Source: Alphaproteobacteria bacterium (GTDB lineage Bacteria > Myxococcota_A > UBA796 > GCA-2862545). Taken from it: 64,000 nucleotides of DNA. The notes below the pieces were generated by a model, which was given only the letters and a program-made list of their open reading frames with translations, was not told the origin of the DNA and searched no databases. The stretch's first letter is position 1. Every line of letters starts with the position of its first letter. Below, in pieces: positions 46,196 through 54,537 of this stretch. The position numbers and the translations under genes were made by a program. Location of the stretch: positions 89,003 to 153,002 of the forward strand of contig JACKEQ010000013.1 in the NCBI GenBank assembly GCA_020632885.1. Reading direction: 5' to 3'.

Positions 46196-47326
46196 ATGTC
46201 CAGGATCTACCTGTCGCCCCCCCACATGTCCCCGGACGAGCGCGAGCTCCTCCTCGAGGCCTTCGACTCCAACTGGATCGCGCCCCTGGGCCCCCACGTG
46301 GACGCCTTCGAGCGCGAGCTCGCCGCGTTCGTCGGGGTCCCCTACGCGGCCGCCCTGTCCTCGGGCACCGCGGCGCTTCATCTCGCCCTCCTCCTCCACG
46401 GCATCGGGGCCGGCGACAGCGTGCTCTGCAGCACCTTCACCTTCGCGGCCACCGCCAACGCCATCCGGTACGTCGGGGCCGAGCCCGTGTTCGTGGACGC
46501 CACCGAGGCGGACTGGTGCATGGACATCGAGCAGGTCGAGCGCGCCCTCGCCGCGGAGCGCGCCCGCGGGAAGCGCGTGAAGGCCGTCATGCCGGTGGAC
46601 CTCTACGGGCTCCTGCCCGACCTGGCCGCCCTCGAGGCGCTCTGCGAGCGCGAGGGGCTCGTGCTCATCGAGGACGCCGCGGAGGCCCTCGGGAGCCGTC
46701 GTGACGACCGGAGCGCGGGCAGCTTCGGGGCCTGCGCGGCCTTCAGCTTCAACGGCAACAAGATCATCACCACCTCCGGAGGTGGGATGCTCGTGAGCCA
46801 CGACGCCGGAATCGTGGAACGCGCGCGCTACCTGTCCACCCAGGCCCGGGAGCCGTTCCCCCACTACGAGCACGTGACGGTCGGGTTCAACTACCGGCTC
46901 TCGAACCTCCTGGCTGCCGTCGGCCGGGGCCAGCTCATGCACCTGCCGGAGCGCATCGACGCGCGGCGGGCCAACGCCGTGGCGTACCGCGAGGCCCTGG
47001 CGGACGTGCCGGGATTCCGGTTCATGCCCGAGCCCGAGGGCACCGAGAGCAACCACTGGCTCACCTGCGTGCTGATCGATCCGGAGATGGCCGGAGTGGA
47101 CCGGGAGGCCGTGCGCGAGCACCTGGCCGCCGATCAGATCGAGGCGCGGCCCCTCTGGAAGCCCATGCACCTCCAGCCCGTGTTCGCCGACTGCCCGTCC
47201 TACGGGTCTGGGGTGTCCGAGAGGTTGTTCGCGATCGGGCTGTGCCTGCCGTCCGGGTCGTCGCTCACCGACGGCGACCGTGCGCGGGTGATCGACCGGA
47301 TCCGGAGCACGCCCGGCCTGCGCTGA
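46196..47326 (+). CDS. DegT/DnrJ/EryC1 sugar aminotransferase
   Basis: 376 residues. The PLP lysine is in FSFNGNKIITTSGGG near 182, with ALSSGTAALHLAL near 56 and GFNYRLSNLLAAVG near 230, as in PglE/PseC-type sugar transaminases. It converts a UDP-4-keto-6-deoxy-hexose to the 4-amino sugar. The membrane dehydratase at 32101-33987 could supply that keto sugar, and the priming transferase just upstream may use the aminated product, as in bacillosamine-type pathways (inference). Confidence 0.9.
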   Translation: MSRIYLSPPHMSPDERELLLEAFDSNWIAPLGPHVDAFERELAAFVGVPYAAALSSGTAALHLALLLHGIGAGDSVLCSTFTFAATANAIRYVGAEPVFVDATEADWCMDIEQVERALAAERARGKRVKAVMPVDLYGLLPDLAALEALCEREGLVLIEDAAEALGSRRDDRSAGSFGACAAFSFNGNKIITTSGGGMLVSHDAGIVERARYLSTQAREPFPHYEHVTVGFNYRLSNLLAAVGRGQLMHLPERIDARRANAVAYREALADVPGFRFMPEPEGTESNHWLTCVLIDPEMAGVDREAVREHLAADQIEARPLWKPMHLQPVFADCPSYGSGVSERLFAIGLCLPSGSSLTDGDRARVIDRIRSTPGLR

Positions 47327-47410
47327 TCGTGCGCCCGTGGGGTGAGCGTTTGGGGGTACGCCGAGCACCCGAAGCATGTAAGATGCGGGGCGAGACCCAA
47401 CGGGAGCACC

Positions 47411-48406
47411 GTGGACAGGGAAGAGCTATACGACGTCTTCGAGACGATGTCCCTGGCGGACGTCATCCGCCTGCAGGACCATCTCTCGCAGCTCCTGCGG
47501 CGGCGGTTCGGCCGGGACCTCGGGCTCATCTTCACGGACATCGTGGGGAGCACGAAGTACTTCAACCAGTTCGGCGACGAAGCCGGGCGTCGGCTCCAGC
47601 AGCGCCACATCGACACGCTGGAGGAAGTCCTCGCGCGCCACGGGGGGCGCATCGTCGACACCGCGGGTGACGGCGCTTTCTGTGCCGTGCCCTCCGCACA
47701 GTCCGGTGCGCTGACCCTCATCGACGTGATGAACCTCGTCGACGAGCAGAACGTCAACCTCGAGACTCCCCACATGATGCACCTGCGCTGCGGGCTGCAC
47801 TGGGGCCAGGTGCTCACCAACGGCGAGGTCGTCACGGGCGACTCCGTGAACCTCGCCGCGCGCATCGCGGGCTCGGCCCGCATCGACGAGATCCGCCTGA
47901 GCCGGGCCGCATTCACCGAGCTGGCGAACACCCATCGCCTCCGGTGCCGCCCCCTGGGCGCCACCGAGCTGAAGGGGCTCACCAAGCCGGTGGACCTCTT
48001 CACCCTGGACTGGCTCGACCACAGCCTGTTCCCGGGCTTCGTGTACATCGAGGAGACCGGCCAGAAGATCGCGCTGCCGAACAAGCCCACGATCACCTTC
48101 GGGCGCCTCGGGCTGCACGATGGCATCTCCGCGAACGACATCGTGCTGACGCTCGACGACCCCACCCAGAGCCGCCAGATCTCCCGCTGGCACTTCGAGC
48201 TCCGGCGCAGCCCCAAGGGCTACGTGCTCCGCCCGGTGTCGCGCGGCCGCACGGAGGTGGACGGCGTGGTGGTCGAGCGGGGCTCCGAGGTGCCCATCGC
48301 GGCCGGGAGCATCGTGAAGCTCTCGCGCGTCATCACGCTCTCGTTCCGCGCGGGTCACAGCATCGTCGACGAAGGTGCCCGCGCCACGATGTTCGCGGGC
48401 GACTGA
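47411..48406 (+). CDS. Class III nucleotidyl cyclase with C-terminal FHA domain
   Basis: 331 residues from a GTG at 47411, after GGGAG. The cyclase domain (about 38-205) keeps the two metal-binding Asp (LIFTDIVGSTKYF and VDTAGDGAF) and the transition-state Asn/Arg pair in GDSVNLAARIAG. A Lys in ATELKGLTK fits adenine recognition, so cAMP is the likely product. The C-terminal FHA-like domain (about 228-320) has TFGRLGLHDGIS and SRWHFELRR. This joins second-messenger synthesis to phospho-threonine recognition, fitting the kinase-rich setting. It ends before a tandem hairpin terminator. Confidence 0.85.
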   Translation: MDREELYDVFETMSLADVIRLQDHLSQLLRRRFGRDLGLIFTDIVGSTKYFNQFGDEAGRRLQQRHIDTLEEVLARHGGRIVDTAGDGAFCAVPSAQSGALTLIDVMNLVDEQNVNLETPHMMHLRCGLHWGQVLTNGEVVTGDSVNLAARIAGSARIDEIRLSRAAFTELANTHRLRCRPLGATELKGLTKPVDLFTLDWLDHSLFPGFVYIEETGQKIALPNKPTITFGRLGLHDGISANDIVLTLDDPTQSRQISRWHFELRRSPKGYVLRPVSRGRTEVDGVVVERGSEVPIAAGSIVKLSRVITLSFRAGHSIVDEGARATMFAGD

Positions 48407-48421
48407 TCCGGCGAGCGCGGC

Positions 48422-48483
48422 CCGGGGCGCCGTATGGCACCCCGGAGGGAGTGACCGGGCCGGGGCACCGTGCGGCACCCCGG
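48422..48483. terminator. Two tandem look-alike hairpins between convergent genes
   Basis: Both hairpins have the arms CCGGGG and CCCCGG: the first at 48422-48427/48440-48445, the second at 48460-48465/48478-48483. Their central parts are similar (CGCCGTATGGCA and CACCGTGCGGCA). There is no T-tract. They fill the 83 bases between the cyclase-FHA gene and the convergent lipoprotein gene, so a bidirectional terminator is the simplest reading. The repeat copy looks like a local duplication. Confidence 0.6.
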
Positions 48484-48489
48484 GGGGTC

Positions 48490-49659
48490 TCAGGGCACGT
48501 CGCCCTGGCCGGCGGTGTTGTCGCCCCAGCAGAACATCAGGCCCTGGCCGTTGAGGGCGCAGGCGTGGTTGAAGCCGGTCTCGACGTTGATGGCCGTGAA
48601 GTCCGGCGCCTCGTTGCGGCCGGCCACGTTGCGACCCCAGCACTGGATCCGCGCGGCCACGATGCCGCAGTTGTAGTCCGACTTCGCAGCGAGGTCCGTG
48701 TAGGGACCCTTGCGGTTCACGGGGCTCGCCTGGCCGAACGTGTTCTGACCCCAGCACTTGAGGGTGCCATCGGTCAGGATGCCGCAGGTGTGGTTCTCGC
48801 CGGCCGCGAGCTGGCGGAACGGCCCCTGCGGGGGCGGCCCCTTGTCGGTGAGCTGCGGGTTCTGCGGGTCGCCCACGTCGCCCCAGCAGGTGGAGTTGTA
48901 CGGACCGCCGATGTCGAACACCGCGCAGACGTGCGTGTCGCCGACGTCGATGTCGTTGAGCTCGGCGACCGGGATCTGGGTGATCTGGCCGAACTCGTCG
49001 TTGCCCCAGCAGTGGGCAGCGCCCAGGTTGGTGATGGCACAGGCCGTCTGGTCGCCCGCGGACACCGCCGCGAAGTTGGTGCCGGTCGGCGCCCCCGAGA
49101 CCATCCCGTTCGTGTCGTCGCCCCAGCAGACCACCGCGCCGTCCACGATGGCGCACAGGTAGCCATCGGCCCCCGAGATCGAGGAGATCTCGCCGCCCGT
49201 GGGCGCGTTGGACACCTCACCGTTCGTGTCCGCCCCCCAGCAGAGGAACTCGCCCGTGGACTTCTGCCCGCAGGTCACGAAGTGGCCGGTGCCCAGGCGG
49301 GACCAGTCGTGGCGATCGGACCCGTTGCAGTCCTCGTCCACCTCGTTCCAGCCGAAGTCGACGCCGTCCGGGTTGATGCCGTCGTCGTCGTCGTTGCAGT
49401 CGTCGCCGCCGCTCGCCTCGCTGGCGAATCCGTCCTCGTCGGCGTCCACGCCGTCGACGCCGTCGCAGTTGTTGTCGACCCCGTCGCCGACCGTGTCGTC
49501 GGCTCCCGGATGGATGTCGGCGTCGCCGTCGTTGCAGTCCTGAGCGGTCGGTGTGCCGTCTCCGTCGCGGTCGTTGGGGTCTCCCGTGGGGACCGGGGCG
49601 GGACCACCGGGACAGCCCGCGAGCATCCCCATCACGATGAACAACGAGCTCCAGCGCAT
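48490..49659 (-). CDS. Lipoprotein with MopE-type metal-binding motifs and RCC1-like repeats
   Basis: 389 residues from the ATG at 49659; the frame is open further upstream but without signal features. The lipobox is MGMLAGC. Residues about 30-100 hold two DGDGxxxxxDCNDGDxxIxPG type motifs with DGVDNNCDG, the putative metal-binding motif of MopE-like proteins. Residues about 110-389 are about seven RCC1-like repeats, each with a CWG motif (for example VCWGDDTNGMVSG) and a paired upstream cysteine, giving a disulphide-bearing propeller. It is likely on the cell surface. Function is not known. Confidence 0.85.
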   Translation of the reverse strand: MRWSSLFIVMGMLAGCPGGPAPVPTGDPNDRDGDGTPTAQDCNDGDADIHPGADDTVGDGVDNNCDGVDGVDADEDGFASEASGGDDCNDDDDGINPDGVDFGWNEVDEDCNGSDRHDWSRLGTGHFVTCGQKSTGEFLCWGADTNGEVSNAPTGGEISSISGADGYLCAIVDGAVVCWGDDTNGMVSGAPTGTNFAAVSAGDQTACAITNLGAAHCWGNDEFGQITQIPVAELNDIDVGDTHVCAVFDIGGPYNSTCWGDVGDPQNPQLTDKGPPPQGPFRQLAAGENHTCGILTDGTLKCWGQNTFGQASPVNRKGPYTDLAAKSDYNCGIVAARIQCWGRNVAGRNEAPDFTAINVETGFNHACALNGQGLMFCWGDNTAGQGDVP

Positions 49660-49726
49660 TCTTGTCTCCCTACCCGCGCACGATACCCCTCCTACCCCGC
49701 TACGGCCACCGACACACCCGGATCCC

Positions 49727-50473
49727 ATGCCCAGGCTGCTCCAGCTCGCTCGTGCGGCCGTCCTGACGGCCCTCCTCGCCTCCCCGGGCCTCGTCACGCT
49801 GCCGGTGGTCCAGGTGCTCTCCACCCGCGTGCTCACGCCCAGGCCGACGCTCACGATGCTCGAGCGGGCCCGTGACGCCGCGCTCGCCGGCGAGTCCCCG
49901 CGCATCGATGCGCGTCCTCTCGCCCTGGAGGATGCCGGACCCGTCCCCCGGGCCGTCGTGAGCTCGGAGGACGGCCTGTTCTTCGTGCACGACGGCTTCG
50001 ACCTCGACGGCATCTGCGCGGCCTGGAAGAGCAACCAGGGCGGCGGGCGGCTCCGGGGTGGCTCGACCATCACCCAGCAGGTCGCCCGGAACGCCTTCCT
50101 GTTCCAGCGCCGGTCGTGGGTCAGGAAGGGCCTGGAGGCCGGCTACACCGTGCTGCTCGAGGTCCTGGTGCCCAAGACGCGTATCCTCGAGCTCTACCTC
50201 GAGATCGCCGAGACCGGCCCGCGCACCTTCGGCTTCGCGTCCGCCGCCGAGCGCTGGTTCGGCAAGACCCCGGCACAGCTCACGCCCACGGAGGCCGCGC
50301 GCCTGGTGTACCTGCTACCCAACCCCGCAGCGCGCGACGCCCGGGGCAACGGCGCGCGCGACAAGGCCCGGTGGATCCAGCGCCACCTGGCACCACTCCC
50401 CGGCGAGAAGGGCCACGAGGCCCTGGAGGAGCGCTACGCAGGACGACCCTGGTGGCCGCCCTGCCCAGAGTGA
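49727..50473 (+). CDS. mtgA: Monofunctional biosynthetic peptidoglycan transglycosylase
   Basis: 248 residues from the ATG at 49727. One N-terminal hydrophobic anchor is followed by the GT51 domain: SSEDGLFFVHDGFD near 78 has the catalytic Glu, RGGSTITQQVARNAFL near 109 is motif 2, and the RSWVRKGLEAGYTVLLE and LELYLEIAETG segments complete the fold. It polymerises lipid II into glycan strands at the inner membrane. It is divergent from the RCC1-like lipoprotein (67-base gap) and converges on the lipoprotein ending at 50478. Confidence 0.9.
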   Translation: MPRLLQLARAAVLTALLASPGLVTLPVVQVLSTRVLTPRPTLTMLERARDAALAGESPRIDARPLALEDAGPVPRAVVSSEDGLFFVHDGFDLDGICAAWKSNQGGGRLRGGSTITQQVARNAFLFQRRSWVRKGLEAGYTVLLEVLVPKTRILELYLEIAETGPRTFGFASAAERWFGKTPAQLTPTEAARLVYLLPNPAARDARGNGARDKARWIQRHLAPLPGEKGHEALEERYAGRPWWPPCPE

Positions 50474-50477
50474 ACGC

Positions 50478-51770
50478 TCAGAGCGAGAGCGCGATCTCCT
50501 CGAGCATCTTGCGCATGTCCGGCGTGGTGGCTCCACCCTCGTTGTGGAACGTGGTGTAGATCACGCGACCGGCACCCGCGGAGAAGCGCACCGACAGCGG
50601 GCCCGTGGCGGAGCCGCCCGAGTAGCTGTAGTCGCCCTCGACCATGTTCTCGACGGTGGGGTCGTGAGACGACATCACCACCCAGTTGTTCAGGTCGTAC
50701 TGCACATCCGCCTGGTTCGAGCCCAGGAGGAGCGCCATGGCGGGGTCCGCCACGATGCCCTGGACGGGGCCCGGGAGGCCCACGCGGGCGTCGTACAGGT
50801 TGTCGTCGGAGTCGTTGCCGAAGAACGTGATCTTCTCGGGGAACGCGGCCTCGATCGTGTAGTACGACCAGTCCGAAGCGTAGATCGACCCGCCCGCCTC
50901 GACGTAGTCGCGCAGCGTCTGGGCCACGAGGGTCTCGTTCGTGTCGACCCAGTCCTCGCTGATGCCGCAGTTCAGGAACACGACGTCGTACTGGGCGAGC
51001 AGGGTGGGGTTGGTGAGCAGGTTGGTGACCGTGGCGTCCTGCGTGCTGCCGCCCAGGATGTCGCCGTCGTACTCGGTGACCACGAGGCCGAGGGGCTCCA
51101 GCACGTCCTCCACATGGTCCCACGCGCCGGTGACCACCGCGATGGTGAGGTCGCCCTGCGAGAGGCACTCGTCGTAGATGGTCTCGGTGACCTGGCCATC
51201 GAGGATCGTGACGTTGTACTGCAGGTAGAACGAGCCCTTGGTGACCACGACGCCGTACGTACCGGGGGGAAGGCCGTCCACCTGCCACCAGCCGTCTCCG
51301 TTGGAGGTGGCCGTGTAGGCGCCGCTGGGCGTGAGCACGCTGATCTCGGCGCCCGCGACCCAGGTGGTGCCGTTCGGAGCGCAGACCCGACCGCGCGCCG
51401 AGCCCTCCTCGAGGATCGGGAGGCCCGTGCTGGGGTCGATCGGCGGGTCGTCCGCGGGATCGTAGGGCAGCGTGTAGCCGGGCTGGCCATCGCCGTCGGG
51501 GTCGGGGTCCACGTCGTTCAGGAGGCCGTCGCCGTCCAGATCGCCGTCACGATCGTCGGGGATGCCGTCACCGTCGGTGTCGCGGAGGGGCGAAGGACCG
51601 TCGGGGTCCGGCGGCGGGGGCGTGTCGGTGTCGTCCGTGGGATCGGTGGGATCGTCGGTGCCCGGGAGATCCGGATCCGTGGGGATGTTCCCGAGAGAGG
51701 CTTCGTTGCCGCACGCCATCAGCGTGAGCGTGCCCGCGGCCATCAACGTCAAAAGCCCAAAAGTCCGCAT
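50478..51770 (-). CDS. Lipoprotein with Ca-binding-type repeats, carboxypeptidase-regulatory-like and ThuA/GATase-like domains
   Basis: 430 residues from the ATG at 51770, with GGAG before it. The lipobox is LTLMAC. Next come an acidic Asp/Pro linker, thrombospondin-3-like Asp repeats (DTDGDGIPDDRDGDLDGDG, near 65-95), and a carboxypeptidase regulatory-like beta domain near 130-185 (GWWQVDGLPPGTYGVVV). The C-terminal half (about 205-430) is an alpha/beta fold with VVFLNCGISEDW, where the Cys is placed as in class I GATase/ThuA-like folds, and LRDYVEAGGSIYASDWSYY. It is likely surface-exposed; its role is unknown. Confidence 0.8.
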   Translation of the reverse strand: MRTFGLLTLMAAGTLTLMACGNEASLGNIPTDPDLPGTDDPTDPTDDTDTPPPPDPDGPSPLRDTDGDGIPDDRDGDLDGDGLLNDVDPDPDGDGQPGYTLPYDPADDPPIDPSTGLPILEEGSARGRVCAPNGTTWVAGAEISVLTPSGAYTATSNGDGWWQVDGLPPGTYGVVVTKGSFYLQYNVTILDGQVTETIYDECLSQGDLTIAVVTGAWDHVEDVLEPLGLVVTEYDGDILGGSTQDATVTNLLTNPTLLAQYDVVFLNCGISEDWVDTNETLVAQTLRDYVEAGGSIYASDWSYYTIEAAFPEKITFFGNDSDDNLYDARVGLPGPVQGIVADPAMALLLGSNQADVQYDLNNWVVMSSHDPTVENMVEGDYSYSGGSATGPLSVRFSAGAGRVIYTTFHNEGGATTPDMRKMLEEIALSL

Positions 51771-51944
51771 GAGATCTCCAAAACGCACCGCGCCCCGGCG
51801 GTTCGACACATTGTACACGACGCCGGGTACCCGTGGGAAGTGCGGAATTCCGTTTGACGGTCGACACGTCCCGGCCCGCGAATGGCGGGGAATCGAGCGG
51901 GCCGCGCAGGCCGCCTTCGGCGGCCGGAGTGATCGATGTCGAAG

Positions 51945-53135
51945 TCAGGGACCCGGGGAGCCCGCGGCGTGCCAGGCATCGAGGATCGCCCGCTCCTCGT
52001 CCGTCATCTTCGTGAGGTTCCCGAGCGGCATCACCTTCGTCACCACTGCCTGGGTGTGGATGAGCTCGCGGTTGGCGAGGATGGTGGCGTCGGCCTGGAG
52101 GACGAGGTTCTTCGGGGGTGCCGTGAAGGCCGCGTGGGTCGGCTCCTTCGCGTGGCAGGCCACGCACCGCCGGTCGACGATCTGCCGGACCTCCTCGAAG
52201 GTCGGCGCATCCCCCGTGGACGCGACCGTGGCGGGCCGGCTGGGGAACGTGAGCGCCAGGAGGGCGACGGCAGCGGCCCCGACGTAGCCCTTCACCGCGA
52301 TGTGGGCGTCCCAGCCGTCGTAGAAGAGCTGCCGGACGGCCGCCCCCAGCCCGAGCATCAGGAGCAGCACCACCGACGACATGGGCCCGTCGGTGAGGAA
52401 GGCGTAGTGGTTCGAGATCATCAGCACGACGATCGGGAAGTGCATGTACCCGTTGTGCACGCTGCGCTGATGGCCCACGGCGCCGAGCCGGAGGTCCGGC
52501 TCCTCGCCCTTCTCGAGGGCAGCGACCATCTTCTTCGAGCCCGGGATGATCCGCATCCAGACGTTGGCCGTCATCAGCGTGCCGAGCAGGGCCCCGGTGT
52601 GCAGGAATGCCGCCCGCCCGCTCAGCAGGAAGGTGAGCGCGACGCCCGTGCACGCGATCATCAGCACGGTGAGCACAGCCGCGGCGGTCTTGCTGGCCTT
52701 CGCGACAGGCCCCGCCCACAGGAAGTCGTAGAACGCCCAGCCCCCGACCAGCGTGGCGAGACCGATGCCCACGGCCATGCCCGACGACACGCCGTCCACC
52801 CGCGGGACCATGTAGATCGCGTGGTTCACGTAGTAGAGCAGCACGAGCAGGAGGAAGCCCGAGATCCACGTGAACAGGGCCTCGTACTTGAACCAGTGCA
52901 GGTGGCCGGTGAACACGGGGGGCAGCACGCGGGTCTTCTGCATGCGGAAGAACCCGCCGCCGTGGACCATCCAGAGCTCACCGTGAACGTCGGGGTCCAC
53001 GCCCTCCACCTCGGGCGGCCGGAGCGCCCGCTCCATGGAGTGGAAGAAGAAGGCGTGCCCGATCCAGGCGATCGCCGCGAGCACGTGGACCCAGCGGAAG
53101 AGAAGCTGGGCCCACTCGTTGAGCCATGCATCCAT
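51945..53135 (-). CDS. puuD: Membrane cytochrome c urate hydroxylase
   Basis: 396 residues from the ATG at 53135 (MDAWLNEWAQLLFRWVHVLA). The N-terminal 290 residues hold eight or nine membrane helices and match the urate oxidase N-terminal (PuuD) domain, with HVLAAIAWIGHAFFF near 17 as haem or metal candidates. The C-terminal domain has one c-type haem site, CVACH, near 330 with Met ligand candidates after it (TKVMPLGNLTKM). PuuD oxidises urate and feeds electrons to the respiratory chain. No other purine-catabolism gene is in the window. It is divergent from the kinase at 53224. Confidence 0.87.
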   Translation of the reverse strand: MDAWLNEWAQLLFRWVHVLAAIAWIGHAFFFHSMERALRPPEVEGVDPDVHGELWMVHGGGFFRMQKTRVLPPVFTGHLHWFKYEALFTWISGFLLLVLLYYVNHAIYMVPRVDGVSSGMAVGIGLATLVGGWAFYDFLWAGPVAKASKTAAAVLTVLMIACTGVALTFLLSGRAAFLHTGALLGTLMTANVWMRIIPGSKKMVAALEKGEEPDLRLGAVGHQRSVHNGYMHFPIVVLMISNHYAFLTDGPMSSVVLLLMLGLGAAVRQLFYDGWDAHIAVKGYVGAAAVALLALTFPSRPATVASTGDAPTFEEVRQIVDRRCVACHAKEPTHAAFTAPPKNLVLQADATILANRELIHTQAVVTKVMPLGNLTKMTDEERAILDAWHAAGSPGP

Positions 53136-53223
53136 GGCGCAGACCATACTCCAGTGGATACGACGGGTCACGGAGGGAGCCCGCGCAGCCGGGTCTGCGA
53201 ACGAGCCAGGAGGAGCCGGCAGC

Positions 53224-54537
53224 GTGGGGTGGGACTTCCAGATCGTCCAGGTGACGGCAGCGGGCACGTTCGGCACGGTGTGCGTGGCCTTCGACTGGAC
53301 GAGCAAGCGCTTCTACGCGCTCAAGGTGCTCAAGGAGCGCTTCAAGACCCACGAGAAGGTGCTCGCACGCTCGCGGGACGAGGCCGCCATGCTCGCGGCC
53401 ATGGACCACCCCAACATCCTCCAGGTCCACGAGCTGTTCCACGTCGACGAGCGGCCCGTGATCGTCATGGAGTGGATCCAGGGCTGCTCGCTCCAGGATC
53501 TCGTGGACTGCAGCACCACGGGCCTCCCGGCGGCCACGGCCCTCGAGATCGTGCGCCAGGGCTGCCTCGCGCTCGACGCCGCCTACAACGCGCCCGAGCC
53601 GCACACCGGCCAGCCGATGCGCATCATCCACCGCGACCTCAAGCCGTCCAACATGCTCCTGTCCCTGCGCGGTGTGGTGAAGGTGGTGGACTTCGGCATC
53701 GCGAAGGCGGCCTTCGGGGGGCGGGAGTCCAAGACCGTGTCCATGGTGCTCGGGTCCCGCGACTACATGGCCCCGGAGCGGCTGGACGGCGGCGACGAGA
53801 CCCCGCGCCTCGACATCTACGCGATGGGGCTCATCCTCTACGAGCTCCTGCACGGCAGCCGCATCACGATGTCGCTGCGGCCCCGTGTGCACGGCCTGCA
53901 GAAGAAGGACGCCCTCGAGGCGCTCGAGCTGGTGGAGTGCCCGGAGGCCGTCGTGCCCGACGTCCGTCAGCTGTTCGCGGACATGGTGAGCTACGACCCC
54001 GCCGGTCGCCCGCTCGCGGCGGAGGTGGTGGCGCGGATCGACGGGCTCCTGGCCCGCATGGGCGGGCGTCCCGACATGGCGGCGTTCGCCAACCACCGCG
54101 TGCGTCCGGTGTTCGAGGCCAACAGCCTGATGGACCCCCGCGCCCACGAGGACTACCCCGAGCTCCAGTTCATCGATGGCATCGGGCCCACCCCGCCGGG
54201 CGGCGACCCCGAGATCGACGCGACCCTGACGCGGTTCATCAACACCCGCGGCTGGGAGAAGCACGTGGAGGAGCTCTGGACGCTCCTGCTGCTCAACCCG
54301 TCGTGGACGGCCGCCCCCTTCCTGGAGTGGCTCGACCGGCGTCGGGCCCAGTGGTGGCAGTTCTGGCAGCAGAACCAGGCCACCGTGCCGCAGAAGATCG
54401 CCCTCCTGCGCATCCTCGCCTGCCGGATCGACGGTCCGGTCCGGCGCCGCGTGAAGCGCTTCCAGCTCGACCCCGATCCCCGCGTCCGTCGGCTCGCCAG
54501 CGCACTGCTGACGGCCGAGGAGGTCACCGCCTTCTGA
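53224..54537 (+). CDS. Serine/threonine protein kinase
   Basis: 437 residues from the GTG at 53224, after AGGAGGAG. The kinase domain (about 5-285) begins directly: AAGTFGTVCVAF, lysine in YALKVLKER, catalytic HRDLKPSNMLL, VDFGIAKAAF and APERLDG, so it should be active. The C-terminal 150 residues are helical, with no membrane segment and no recognised domain (WTLLLLNPSWTAAPFLEWL). It is divergent from puuD and overlaps the convergent kinase gene by 14 bases. Confidence 0.88.
   Translation: MGWDFQIVQVTAAGTFGTVCVAFDWTSKRFYALKVLKERFKTHEKVLARSRDEAAMLAAMDHPNILQVHELFHVDERPVIVMEWIQGCSLQDLVDCSTTGLPAATALEIVRQGCLALDAAYNAPEPHTGQPMRIIHRDLKPSNMLLSLRGVVKVVDFGIAKAAFGGRESKTVSMVLGSRDYMAPERLDGGDETPRLDIYAMGLILYELLHGSRITMSLRPRVHGLQKKDALEALELVECPEAVVPDVRQLFADMVSYDPAGRPLAAEVVARIDGLLARMGGRPDMAAFANHRVRPVFEANSLMDPRAHEDYPELQFIDGIGPTPPGGDPEIDATLTRFINTRGWEKHVEELWTLLLLNPSWTAAPFLEWLDRRRAQWWQFWQQNQATVPQKIALLRILACRIDGPVRRRVKRFQLDPDPRVRRLASALLTAEEVTAF

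Noticed and set aside
47350..47384. TTGGGG and TAAGAT as promoter elements upstream of the cyclase-FHA gene
   Set aside because: The spacing is about 23 bases, too long for a standard sigma-70 type promoter.
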